Assembly: GCF_000003815.2 (NCBI RefSeq) | Contig: NC_049986.1 | Location: forward strand, 18,409,049-18,473,048 | DNA from: Branchiostoma floridae | Lineage: Eukaryota > Chordata > Leptocardii > Amphioxiformes > Branchiostomatidae | Direction of reading: 5' to 3' | DNA length: 64,000 nt | In this document: piece after piece, positions 1-12,300 of the stretch | Position numbering within the stretch: the stretch's first letter is position 1 | Layout: every line of letters begins with the position of its first letter | Notes under the pieces: model-generated | The model's database searches: none | Told to the model about the DNA's origin: nothing | What the model saw: the letters and a program-made list of their open reading frames with translations, nothing else | Position numbers and translations under genes: made by a program

Positions 1-900
1 TATAACTAGGTCAAAGGCCAGGGACGTAACGACAGTAACGTGACTGCAGCACGGGACAGCTCCAACACGTGGCCCCGCCTTTAGTTGCATTGTCATCCCG
101 CCATAAATTGCCTCAAGTTCACAAAGAGCTGTTGGTCAACTTCGTTGGAATAGGTAAGATTACCCAGAATGTGCATCCCAAACGATCTATAGTCTGTCGT
201 CTCCCTGACAGCTGCGGTTAAAGTCCGTACAGATAATTTTTGACAAAGAGCTAGCATATACCTTAAAGATCTTATAAGGTTAGCTTGTCTAACGTTATCT
301 GGAACAAAAGATATATAACAGTTACCTAGATTTTGCCTTAGACGTAGTTGTCTTAACAGAAATCTCTACTCTTTAAATGTTTATTAATATTTTAAAACTA
401 AATCACCACTTTTTTGTCAGAGATAGTGGTACGTCCCAATTCACTGCTTTAGTTAATCTCCAAGCAGATGTATGGCGCCCCCAGGTTCTTTTGCAAGTCA
501 AGTTTACAGTAGTTAGTCTGTGTAATGCAAACTCCGCTGTCCAGGGCTGTAACTGGCCCCTCCCCGCGGGGCCCGGGCCGGCGGATGTTGGGAGGGCTGC
601 TACAAGCGAGATTTAATCAGGCTAAGTTACATTCACTCTGCTGTACAATATGTATGTCTCTGGTGGTGCCCACAGTTCCCATTAGAACTTTTATTCAGCT
701 CATACCAGTTTCTTCTTCATCTTCTTTCATACTGCCTAGCCTCTAATTCAAGAGATTATTGGCAGACTACGCATGAGTTAATTACAATACAAGTGACCGG
801 TACAAATATAATAGACATGGGAAAAAGAAGGGATAATGCTAAGGAAATGAAAACAAACTGATTTGTGTGTGCAAAAGACAGGACAGGTGAATTAAGTGGG
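1..900. other. Intergenic stretch, no gene recognised
   Basis: Only short open frames without recognisable motifs are present. There is a GC-rich patch near 555-590. I see no splice-supported coding sequence, RNA gene or clear repeat boundary. Confidence 0.5.
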
Positions 901-976
901 TTAATCTTCTTCTCTTGGCTTAATAGGGTGGGTTAATAGAACATATATATATATATACAAGACGTGTGGGGGTGGC

Positions 977-2206
977 TCAATGCAGCAGGGTCCTCCCCAG
1001 CTCAGTTTTGAACTGGGAGAGAGACCCCGCCTCTGCCACACCAGGCTTAAGTCCATTCCACTCTCTGATGGTCCGAGGGAAGAACGAGCCTGTAGTAGTT
1101 GTTCCTGCACGCGATGGCCTGCAACTTTTGTGAGTGATTGGTGCGGCGGGAGCATCGAGCCACCGGGACAAGTATGGTCGTGTGAGGTACATACATGATG
1201 TTGTTGATAATTTTGTACATGGTGACCTGGCGGGCAATCTTCCTTCTAAGTTCTAGGGACTGCCAACCAAGGTTGTGGAGCATGTTGGTAACTGAGCTTG
1301 TGCGTCTGTAATCATTAAATACATATCGGGCAGCTCTTCGTTGCACCATCTCTAGGCTACTCACCTGGGCCTTGGTGTGAGGGTCCCAAACACTACAGCC
1401 GTACTCGAGAGCTGGCCTAACCAGCGCCATGTAGGCTCTCTCTTTGGCCGCAGCGCTGAATATCCTCAGGCATCGTCGTAACATACCCAATGTCCTGTTA
1501 GCTTTTGATGTGGTTTTTTCAACGTGTTTGCCCCAGGTCAAGTTGGAAGACATATGAAGGCCAAGATATTTTGTGGAACTTACCTTGGTCAAGGGGTGTT
1601 GGTGGAGGGAGTAGGGAAATGTTATCAGGTTTCTGGAGGCTGGGACCGACATTACTTCACATTTGGACGGATTAAACATTTAAAGGCCACAAGCCAAGTC
1701 TTCTCCCATTAACAGATGCTATTTATGTCATGCTGAAGTTTTTCACAGTCATTCTTTGTCTTCACACTCATCAGCAAAATACAATCATCGGCGAATAGTC
1801 GCACTTTTGCATGTGCAGTATGTGATGGCAGGTCATTAATGTAAGCTAGAAACAGTATTGGCCCCAAAACTGTTCCCTGGGGGGCGCCAGAGGTTACAGA
1901 TACAGGATTAGAGCGCTCTCCATCTAGCACTACTGTCTGTGAACGGCCCTGAAGGAAGCTCTGGATCCAGGTTAAGGTTTTGCCTGTAATGCCATAAAAC
2001 TGTAGTTTGTGTATCAGCCGTAAGTGAGGGACCTTGTCAAAAGCTTTTGCAAAGTCCATGATTATAAGATCAGTCTGAATCCCATTTTCCCTGTTATGTG
2101 CCAGGTCATCCGTAAGTGACAAGAGTTGAGATTCACATGACCTACTATGTCTAAACCCATGTTGGAGATCATAGAGAATGTTGTTGGAGTCAAAGTGATT
2201 CATCAT
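977..2206 (-). mobile_element. Degenerate non-LTR retrotransposon (CR1/Jockey-like reverse transcriptase)
   Basis: On the minus strand, 2206-1709 encodes the reverse transcriptase core: a finger/palm block with MDFAKAFDKVPH, the block SGAPQGTVLGP, and the catalytic palm box FADDCILL. After an in-frame stop near 1709 and a frame change, 1679-1047 continues with the thumb region (NPSKCEVMSV, then LRRCLR and RPALEYGCSVWDP). A further frame change near 1170 leads to the typical tail with SFFPRTIREWN down to about 977. A short TA run at 942-958 may be the 3' end. The 5' part (endonuclease) is absent, so this is a truncated dead copy just upstream of the EctC-like gene. The family call comes from general motif layout; the exact clade is uncertain. 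Confidence 0.85.
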
Positions 2207-2451
2207 AGTACTACCCCAGTAGCTATAACGTGTTCCATGATTTTAGAGCATATACATGTCAACGAAATCGGTCGGTAATTTGCTGGGTCTAGGCAGTTCC
2301 CTTTTTGCTGTGTGGCTTCAGTGTACAGAGGCTTACTGCCCCTTGCAAATACTCACTCACTCATTATTGGCAGGGCATTGTCGCTCTCTCTATTGCAAAT
2401 ACAATGAAATTAAACTTTTAAAGGCAGCATTTGTTTTTCTTGTGACTACAG

Positions 2452-4595
2452 ACAGTCCAGGAAAAATCATCATGATTGTCCGCCACACCGCAGAAGAACC
2501 CCTAAACCCTGTCCCACAAATCCCCACCGTTAAGGGGAAGGAGATCGTCGCTCCCGGCGACGGTATGGGCTACTCCGCGTACGAGGTCGTGCTCGGAAGC
2601 GACGGTAACGATGTGTTGGAGTACGGAGGACCAGGGTGCACCAGTAACCACATGTACTACTGCATGAAGGGGAGCGGGAAGTGTGTCCTCGCCAACGGAA
2701 AGGAGATCTCCGTCCCCGCCGACTTCTTCATGGGCTTTTCTTCTGCTGTCAAGTGCAAGGTCAGTTGTTTAGATAGATGGTGATGTGTTTTTTTTTTCAC
2801 TTAAGTATTAACCCATCTGTTTCTGTACTGAATTAAGTAGCTGGTACTGCTAGTTCACCTTTCCACCTAGTTCCAAGGGGTACTAGTAACTTATATCCGC
2901 TGTTAGTAAAAATAAAGTATAAATAACCCATTTTTCTTAATATAACGGATATAGGTTACCCCACGGATAAAGGTAAACTAGTGTTAAATGGAAATTTTTG
3001 CAGATTACTGCTTCGGAAGCCACACGGCTGTTCTGTGTGTTCAGCAAAGATAACGAGCCCTCTGAAGACCGCGTTGTCACCAAACCGCTCTCTGAGGTGA
3101 TCGGGACCGATAGGGATGTGGACTGGGGAAGCGGCTTCAGCAGGAGGTACCATAACAATCTGTCTGATATTGTCTGAGTCTACATTATAGCCTGGCAATT
3201 TACATTGTAGCTATTCTACGTGTGGTTCTGATGTATATTATAGTGTGTAGCTGTAACTTCCCCAAACTAAACAACACACAGGAAAATAACATAATGCAGA
3301 ATTCAGTTTTGCAGTAAATTACACAAAAATAGAAAGAAAGGATATACAGTATATTGAATTGGAGTTTGTTTTGCTTGGTCAACATTTTTCTCTTCTCCCC
3401 AAGCCCCACAAACGTACACCAAATATTTTAAGGTGGTAAGGGCACAGCAATTAGATTTGTTGGTTCTTGGACTTTTTCAAAATTTGTTTGACTTGAATTT
3501 GAAAGACAAGATGAAAACAAAGTAAAATGACCAGGTGCATGCCTTGGTGCACTGAGTGAATACAAAATGTACAGTCGTATGCTTGTCATTCTTGAGAAAG
3601 ACGAACAAAGCAAGTCTCAACCATCATCATTCCATATTCGATTGATATGTCTGCTTGCCATACATGTGTACTTTCATGTTGAAATGTCCAAAGAATCAAG
3701 GAAATACTGTAAATGCAGAAATGTTCGCAGTGGATTTATGTTTGTGGTTTTCGCGGTGGCCACTTCACCGTGTGGTCTACATAAATAAACAAACTAAACA
3801 CGCATCTCCATTTTTCCTGGAAGGTTCCTGCTGAGGGATGACAAGTTCGGAGTGTCGGTGACCTTGACCTCCGTCTTCACCCGCCCTGAGACTGTGAACG
3901 GGGTCCCAATGTGGTACAAGAATCACAAGGAGACTGCCTACTACATCAATGGTGGGTGGACATCTGCATTAAGATAGGGTGTCATACCGTTTTCCTTATA
4001 ATTAAATCATCTTCAGAGTTCAGACGTTTTAATTCATGGATAACTACTTTATTTCAATGCGAGAACAATACTTCATAGTCACAATTGCAAACAAAAGATG
4101 TCAAACAAACTACTCCTTACCTTTGGGGAATAGTATCTTTAGGTTGCTAAGTCTGTGGATAACAAAGTTCCTTGTACCATTAATTCCAACCAACATTTTG
4201 GTGACCATCTGTCACCTTTCTCAAGGCAATGCTGATGACTGATATGGTTGGAAATTTATGTAGCTTTAGTCAGTTTTGTCCTGAGGGTGACAGACGGTCA
4301 CTGAAACGTTAGCTTGAACAAAACGCTTAGTAGCTGTGTGCAAAGAACATCCTTATCCAGACTCCTTACCTTTTGTTTCCTTTCCCAAGGCAACATGACG
4401 TACCAGTGGGAGGAGGGGAAGCAGGAGGCATCGTTCCGGCCCGGCGGGACGGCCTTCATGATGAACAAAAACGACCCGCACCGCGCCCTGCCAAAGGAGG
4501 AGTCCCTGAAGCTGTGCGTGTTCTACCCAGCTCTGGTCGGCAACGAGAAGCACAGCTTCGATGGGGGGTACTCAGTCTATGGTGCAGCAGAGTAA
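2452..4595 (+). CDS. Ectoine-synthase-like double-cupin protein (EctC family), 254 aa, four exons
   Basis: Coding exons are 2472-2759, 3004-3146, 3824-3951 and 4390-4595. Phases agree and every junction is GT-AG. An acceptor at 2450-2451 suggests an upstream untranslated exon. The ATG at 2472 opens with MIVR, as bacterial EctC does. Residues about 129-254 follow EctC closely: GTDRDVDW, SRRFLLRDD, WYKNHKETAYYI, RPGGTAFMMNKNDPH, then LCVFYPALVGNEKH and a final GGYSV. Residues 1-112 are a second, diverged EctC-like cupin (DGMGYSAYEV, YYCMKGSG, TRLFCVFS). EctC cyclises N-gamma-acetyl-diaminobutyrate to ectoine, an osmolyte, and bacterial enzymes are about 130 residues, so this is a tandem duplication. 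From memory of EctC structures the iron ligands are Glu, Tyr and His. In the C-half Glu180 and His217 are kept but the Tyr position is Phe209, and the N-half lacks the set. Activity is therefore unproven; a cupin with another role is possible. Confidence 0.8.
2850..2993. repeat. MITE-like inverted-repeat element in intron 1 of the EctC-like gene
   Basis: The left end reads tagttcacctttccacc and the right end ggataaaggtaaactagt, with inner arms around tatatccgctgtt and aacggatataggttacc. The same termini recur at about 20360, 20590, 23062 and 55326, so this is a dispersed non-autonomous DNA transposon family. Confidence 0.6.
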
Positions 4596-6234
4596 CCCTG
4601 TCCTGATGGCTTTGCTTTTCCCTACGGGGCAACCTTCACTGGACTGAAGCATGTTTGCGGTGTACCTGTGCCCTGAGTTGGATATGTGTCACCACTCACA
4701 CCACTCACTATCTGGTCTATCGTCCATTTACCCTTAATTCTATGATGGAAATATCATGTTAAATGTGTGATACTGGCTTTAGGAGGAAGAATGATAATTA
4801 ATCTTGCCTTAGGTATGCAGTAATATAGTATGCATACAGAGATACAGCTTTTAGGTTTAACTTAAAAGAATCGAAATCTTAGAATGACCAAAGTGAAGGG
4901 GTTTATATTAAATCTCCTTGGACCAAACTGGAACTCCCTCCTTAATGGTGTACTTAACTCTTGCTTTTTCCTACATGTTCCCCCTTAACAGGGGATTCCT
5001 GGACTAATGTGCTTCCCAAAAGTAACTCAAGCTGTAACTATACTGTTAACGATGCAGAGTAAATCTAGTCCTCCCCTGCTAAGGAGAAGAAGGGTAGAAC
5101 TGAAGTTCAGTGGCATAGAAACTCTATTAATGGTGTACTTGAATGGCCCTCCTTGTAAGACTTTTAAATTATGGCAGAAAAACGTAAAACATTCCTACTT
5201 TCTCTCTGCCTTTGTCAGCAAGTCACACTAATAGAAGTTATGAGAGATGAGAAGAAATGTGGACATGGCACATTCAAATGCATATCTCGCAGGCATTGAC
5301 TTAAAAAAAGATCTTAAATCAGATACACATTATACTGGGTATGTCAGCAGAATTAAGAAAGGTCAGGATTTCACATGATCACAAAGAGTTAACCATTTCT
5401 TATAGTCTAATCAAACACTAACTTATCAAAAATCACACCATTGTCAGATTGTATCCAAAGAATTTTATTCCAAGATTTAAGGAATTTAGTAATGTACCTT
5501 CTCTGCTGGAATAAAACATTGTCAAACAAAGACTCTTTATCTAGCTATCATTATTATATAGTAAAGGCACCATAATTCTTGCATAATGTTTCTGCAATAG
5601 AAGAGGACTAAACTTACATGATTGCCCCTGATGAAAAACATGGTAGACAATGAATGACAATTAACTATTCATTTATTTATTATTAACATATTTTTTGTTA
5701 CATTAAGTATAACAGACATAATTATTGCAACACCTGATATGAAAGTTATCAAAATTGCATTAGATTGGTTTTTAATGTGATTTTATCCTTCTCAAATACA
5801 ATTCAAGTCTTTTGGATATCACATACACAATGTAAGTCACTGTTGCTTCATGACCATAATTCTTAGTAAATCATTGTCTCATTGTCACAATTTGGTTCCC
5901 ACTTTAATCTTAACATTCCTTAACATCTTAACCTTCAATTAAGGTTAGACATCCAGGTAATAAGATACACCAAATGGTAGTCAAACAAGCACAACTTAAT
6001 TAACAATGGTTGAAAAATTAATCAATACAGTAGCAGTAGAATTACAATGGACCAAGGTTTGAGAATTTTACATAACTTGTAGGTATTTAATTACGAATTA
6101 AGCAAATTAAGACAAACAAAAACCAGAGAATTAAAGTCAGCCTTTGAGAGAGGAGAATGGAGATTTTTTGTCCAGAGGCTGACTACTTACAGGCCCTGTG
6201 GCCTCAGGGTGAGAAGAAGTAGGGGAAGGTGGCC
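4596..6234. other. AT-rich intergenic region between the EctC-like gene and the serpin array
   Basis: This holds the presumed 3' untranslated part of the EctC-like gene (an AATAAA lies near 5511) and AT-rich sequence. A copy of a dispersed repeat terminus, with tagacatccaggtaataag, lies near 5946-5966. No coding sequence is recognised. It also lies downstream of the last serpin cassette, so polyadenylation signals for that gene are expected here; TTTATT runs on the plus strand lie near 5668-5690. Confidence 0.5.
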
Positions 6235-6374
6235 TCAGGCCATCGTAGGCTGAGACATGCGTCCAAAAAACAGCACAGAGTTGGAGCTGTTTTCCCTGAT
6301 GAGGAACAGGAAGGGATGGTCGGCTATGAACTCCTGGGGACGGCGTGGCATCATTCTCGCCCTCATCATTACCC
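6235..6374 (-). CDS. Serpin cassette N: last cassette, P1 Arg with P3 Arg
   Basis: An intact 140-nt terminal exon. The loop is [15 protein letters not shown], then [13 protein letters not shown] and the terminus SQPTMA-stop. It is the most distal cassette, so it would act as the default 3' end if no upstream one is chosen. A TTTG microsatellite (6391-6420) lies just inside the upstream intron. Confidence 0.87.
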
Positions 6375-9300
6375 CTGGAACCAAACGTAGCTTTGTTTGT
6401 TTGTTTGTTTGTTTGTTTTTGGAAAGATCTGTAATACGATATCAAACAATCAAGCACTGGTTCCAATGATCATGCTGCTTTTTCATTGCGAATTAAAGTA
6501 AAATTTGGACATGAAAATATTTGGACTTAAAAACCAGGACTGTCTCCAACTTACAATTTTTGTTCATCCCACATGTTCTTCGGGAGCCCAAGTTCTTATT
6601 TGTCATTCTTAAATGTTTTGTTTTTAGCTTATAAAATACATTTTGATAAATTTCATGCAATGAAGTTCAAATGTTACGGATGGAGAGGGTGAAATTTTAA
6701 TTTGTTAAACAAGCAAATTTCAGTCCTGGAATGGAGGGATTGGTCTTGCAGACAGCCCTGGACTGAGTCTCACACATTTTCTAAGACTTGATTGTTTCCT
6801 TCTGCAAATTACAGTCACTGTGACTTCTGCCACATTCATCAGATAAAGATTGAACTGTGTTGATTTAAGTCTATTTTTTTATTCTTGCCACAAATCAAGG
6901 TGGCCTCTGCAATAAAAAAAAACTAGTCTAGACCTCTTTGAAGCAATGCCATCTGTAATTAGAGTTTAGACATTATGATTAATAGAACAATGGAAGTACA
7001 TGGACAGTGGACACAAAAAAGAGGACAGAGTTGGAATGTTTATCTCTAAGGACAAACATGAAGGAGATGTTGACAATGAGTCATGTAGGAGGCTGAGGCA
7101 TGGACCATCACCACGTTATTACACCTGAAACCAACAAAAGTATCCTTGTTTCACTTTCTTTACATTTTTTCAGAAAGATCTACACAAGACCAAATACCTA
7201 AGATCTTGTCAAAAAGCTTAACACGTTAAGGTTATTTATGTACAAGAACTGCCTCTTCTTTAAATCCATCTGATAGGGTTTGTTTATTTGTTTGTCGATT
7301 AGTGTTGAAATACATCCACTACTGTTGCAATTGCTGGAGTCCTCTTCCATGGAGTTGAATGTTATAGGATAGTTTGTATTCAACTTAACAATTTTTTAAT
7401 CTGACTCGGTCTTTTTGACTGAATTTATCTTAATTAAGCTCTTGCATCAAACTGGTTTCTGCATTTTTCCTAAGAAGAGGACAGAGTTGGTGCGGTTGTC
7501 TCTGATGAGAAACAGGAAGGGGTGGTCGACGATGAAGGGTGTTGGAGGACGCGGCATTGCTCGATTCATCATCATCACACCTGAAACCAAATATGCCAAT
7601 ACTCCGTGATTTTGTACGAGCTTTTAGAGAGTCACTATTTACTAAATATGAGACCTTGTGGAAAAGGTTCTGATTCATGATACTGTAATGCAGAAATCTT
7701 TGCGTTAGTTTTATGTTCGTGGTTTTCATGATGGCCACTTCACCGCAAACTTACAACCACAGCAAACATTTTTCCATTATAGTATGTGACTAAAGTTTAT
7801 GACACTATAGAGAACTTAAAGCCACCACAAACACTCCATTCTCCCACTACCGCAAACTTATTATTGTTGGGTGGTCACATGCCCTGTACTCAATTGGGCT
7901 TCTGCATTTTTCCTAAGAAGAGAATAGAGCTGGTGTATCCTTTGAGGAATAACAGGAAGGAAAGGTTGCTTGTGATGAGAAAAAGTAAGGGATGGTCGAC
8001 AATGAAGGTTACTGGAGGAGGCGGCAGCCCAAAATCTGCCTCAATCAATTAGACCTGGAACCAAAAGTATCTGACTCACTTTGTGTTTTTGTTCAAGCTT
8101 TAAGAAAGTTGCAAGTTACTAAATATATGAAAACTGTGGAAAAGATTCTGATTTCAAATTAGATCATTCAAATTTGGTCATCACAAAATTTCAAATCACT
8201 CTTAAATCTCCAATTAATTCATTGTGTGTTGCATCATGGCTTCTGCATTTTCCCTGAGAAGAGAACAGAGTTGCTGCTGCTGTCTGATGAGAAACACCTG
8301 GAAGGGATGGTTGGCAATGAAGGTTGTTGGAGGACGCGACATCCCAAAATCCATCTCGATCAGACCTCAACCAAATGATTGTATCTGACTCATGTTGTGT
8401 TTTGTACAAGGTTTAAGACTTTAAGAGATGTTGGGCATCGCATTACCCCGCCCGCCAGGGATGACAGATGATGATGATGACTAGATATGAAAACTTGTGG
8501 AAAAGATTCTGATTTTCTTTCTTTTAAATCAAAATCATTCAAATTTGTTGCAAATCACTTGAGAATCTCAAAATAATTCATTGAAAAGATTGAATGCTTC
8601 ATTAATGGGTCTTCTGCATTTTGCCAAAGAAGAGGACAGAGGAATCAAGCACAGAGATGAAGAGACACGGAGAGGGATGGTCGACGATGAACGGTGTTGG
8701 AGGATTGCTCGAGTTATCATCATCATCACACCTGGAACCAAATATATTAATGTGTCTGACCAAATGTCATTTTGTGTTTTCGTACAAGCTGTTCAGAAAA
8801 AGTCACAATTCACAAAATGCAATAAAAAAACAGGTGGTGAAGGTATTGATTCTTTATCTATTTTATTCATTATCAAATCATTTGAATTTGGACATCATTT
8901 TTACAAATTTCAGTATCTCTAATTAAATCATTGTGTGCTGAATCAAACTGGCTTCTGCATTCTGCCTAAGAAGAGAACAGAGTTGGTGCAGTTGTCTCTG
9001 ATGAGAAACAGGAAAGAATGGTCAACAATGAAGGGTGTTGGAGGACGCGATCGATCAAGTCATTATCATCACACCTGAGGAACCGAGTGTGTTTGACTCA
9101 TTTTGTGTTCTTATAAGAGCTTTTTGGAAAAGTCACAAGTCATAAAATATAAGACAAACACTAGTGCTGAAGGTGCAAAGGTACAGATTCTTTATTGCAT
9201 GATTGAATCATTCAAATTTGGACATCACAAAATTTCAAATCACTCTTAAATCTCAAATTAATTGATGTGATTAATTGATCATGGCTTCTGCATTTTTCCT

Positions 9301-12300
9301 AAGAAGAGAACAGAGTTGGAGCGGTTGTCTCTGATGAGAAACAGGAAGGGACGGTCGGCGATGAACTGCGTGGGAGGACGCGGCAACGACCTTTTCATCA
9401 TCATCACACCTGGAATCAAACATGTCTGTTTGTTGTTCGGGCTTTTAGAAAGATTCACACAGCACCAAATAATCAAGCACCAGTTATATTGATTCTTACT
9501 ATAATTTCTTTATTGCAAATTAATGCATTTTATGTTGCTGTCCAAAAGCTGCTGTCATACAACTACATCTTACTGTTCCATCAGCTATTTGCTATCCTTG
9601 ATCAATAGGTGTGATCAGTTATTGAGCAATATACTATGTATACAAATAATTTGTAAATCATTAATTTGATGTAATTTGTCACAAGGCATACATGTAGTTG
9701 ATAGGAGTTCCTTACACATTTGACACCCATCATAGTAAATTACTTAGTATTAGTACATGGTCTTTGTTAAACTAGAAAAAAGGGCAAAGCTTAAAAATAA
9801 GCATAAAATGTAGTTTCCTTGAGATAAGTAATTCACAGTATCAAAGGATGCTAATATAAGGGGGCCATCTAGCAAAGAACTTTGGTAACAACTTTGGAAC
9901 AGTAATCATAGTTGCATACACACACGTTCCCACACACATACATGTACACAGTCACATATTACATGTACGTAAGGCTGCTATCAAAGACTAATGACCCCAA
10001 TGCTCAGATGACGTACGGTGAACAGCATGAAACTACTAGTAATAAACTAACTGATCTGACCATCAAATCAAAGCCACCTTAAGTGAATTGCACTAATTTT
10101 TCCTATCAAACACGAGTACTGATAACTTGCAATGGATGATCATCTATTAGTCATGACTTGTAACACACAGCAAGAAAAAAATGCAATTAGTTTGAGAACA
10201 CTTTCCTGACATTCATATACAATCCAACCACTTCAAGTTGTGGGTCAATCTAGAATAGCAGACATCACAGCTATTGTAATACTAATCCATCTTTTCAATC
10301 CACAACGTCTTTTCTCTCATCCCAAATCCATATCACCCAACATCATCAGTTATCAGAGATTTTTTACACGATAATCATGGTGAAGTTTTATGATAACAAA
10401 TGAAAATGGAGACAAATCTGCAGATTGCTAGCATTTTACACAGCTGGGTTGTACATTTTGCCATAGAGGAGAATAGCATTAGATCTGTTGTGTCTGATGA
10501 GGAACATGAAGGGGCGATCTGCGACAAACATCGGAGTCGGCTGCTGTAGGGGTGACGTAAGCATTAGCGCAGGCGCCTAGAGCCCACGGTGAGAGATCGC
10601 AAATAAAAACAAGGCTTTAAACCATTGAAAAGCCTTTCTTGGTGGGATTTTATGCGAAATCTGGGCATTTTGGGGGTGGCTGCAGTAGGAAAGACCCTAC
10701 ACTGGTAGAATTAGTTGTAAAAAATGACCTTTCTCCATCGAGGGGGTTTCCGCACCCCCCTGAAATAGTGGTATCGTCGCCAGAATGGTGTTTTCAGCCA
10801 AATGGGCCAATCCAAGGGCTCTAATCAGGGGGGTGTATCAAAAGATTAGCCGTATAGAAATTCTTGCCAAGGAATTTGCCGAGACTGGATGTAGTAGGCT
10901 ATCATTTGAAGGTAAGTTTGTATGGCTTGAACTTTTTATTCTTGAGATAATTGCATATTTGTTTCCTCAACTCTCCCATTGGAACGCATGTATTAGTGGG
11001 TGAAATTCTAATGTCATCGTCTCCCCTGTAGTGATTCAGGTAGGCATGGATTAGGCCATTCCTGTTCATTTTAAGGGCTTTTTTGTCATGGATCTGTTAC
11101 CTGAGCAAGGTATAGGGTTCAGGTGACTGTCATTTACTTGAGATTTCCCCATTTTTTTGTTATTTTTGGCTCTCTTCCTTGTTTTTTAGCCATCCCTCCA
11201 ATCAGTGCCAGACTGCAGACCAGGGACAGTGTACAGAGGACTTGATNNNNNNNNNNNNNNNNNNNNNNNNNNNNNNNNNNNNNNNNNNNNNNNNNNNNNN
11301 NNNNNNNNNNNNNNNNNNNNNNNNNNNNNNNNNNNNNNNNNNNNNNNNNNNNNNNNNNNNNNNNNNNNNNNNNNNNNNNNNNNNNNNNNNNNNNNNNNNN
11401 NNNNNNNNNNNNNNNNNNNNNNNNNNNNNNNNNNNNNNNNNNNNNNNNNNNNNNNNNNNNNNNNNNNNNNNNNNNNNNNNNNNNNNNNNNNNNNNNNNNN
11501 NNNNNNNNNNNNNNNNNNNNNNNNNNNNNNNNNNNNNNNNNNNNNNNNNNNNNNNNNNNNNNNNNNNNNNNNNNNNNNNNNNNNNNNNNNNNNNNNNNNN
11601 NNNNNNNNNNNNNNNNNNNNNNNNNNNNNNNNNNNNNNNNNNNNNNNNNNNNNNNNNNNNNNNNNNNNNNNNNNNNNNNNNNNNNNNNNNNNNNNNNNNN
11701 NNNNNNNNNNNNNNNNNNNNNNNNNNNNNNNNNNNNNNNNNNNNNNNNNNNNNNNNNNNNNNNNNNNNNNNNNNNNNNNNNNNNNNNNNNNNNNNNNNNN
11801 NNNNNNNNNNNNNNNNNNNNNNNNNNNNNNNNNNNNNNNNNNNNNNNNNNNNNNNNNNNNNNNNNNNNNNNNNNNNNNNNNNNNNNNNNNNNNNNNNNNN
11901 NNNNNNNNNNNNNNNNNNNNNNNNNNNNNNNNNNNNNNNNNNNNNNNNNNNNNNNNNNNNNNNNNNNNNNTGGGGGGGGGGTGTTCCCCTATGGAGGGAT
12001 CCTAGACCAGGTGAATGTTGTGATTTAGCCTTGCAACACTCTTTTTCATTCTTTTTGCCTTTTCTATGATTGTCCCTATCCACACGAGTAGTCATTATAT
12101 ACCTTTCAGGGCCCTTGAATAGACTTTAGGCTTGCCTTGAAAGTGTCTAGAAAGGGGATGTAGGAGTCTAAGTGAAGGGAACAATGTCTCCATTAGCTTA
12201 GGTGACCAACTTTTGGCTTTATTCACTTGTTTCTGTCAAATTCCACCTGTAGCCAGCATCCCTAGCCCAGGTCCACAGTGCAGGCCTGGCACAGGTAGGT

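Noticed and set aside
2472-4595. Bacterial contamination as the source of the EctC-like gene
   Set aside because: The coding sequence is split by three phase-consistent GT-AG introns, one carrying a MITE that also occurs elsewhere in this window.
6235-9409. A CRISPR-like or simple tandem repeat reading of the regularly spaced similar blocks
   Set aside because: The blocks are 130-165 bp, code for serpin C-termini, carry splice acceptors in a fixed phase and end in stops, so exon duplication explains them.
11179-12095. Long open frames on both strands across 11179-12095
   Set aside because: They are produced by the run of undetermined bases at 11247-11970 and have no real coding content.
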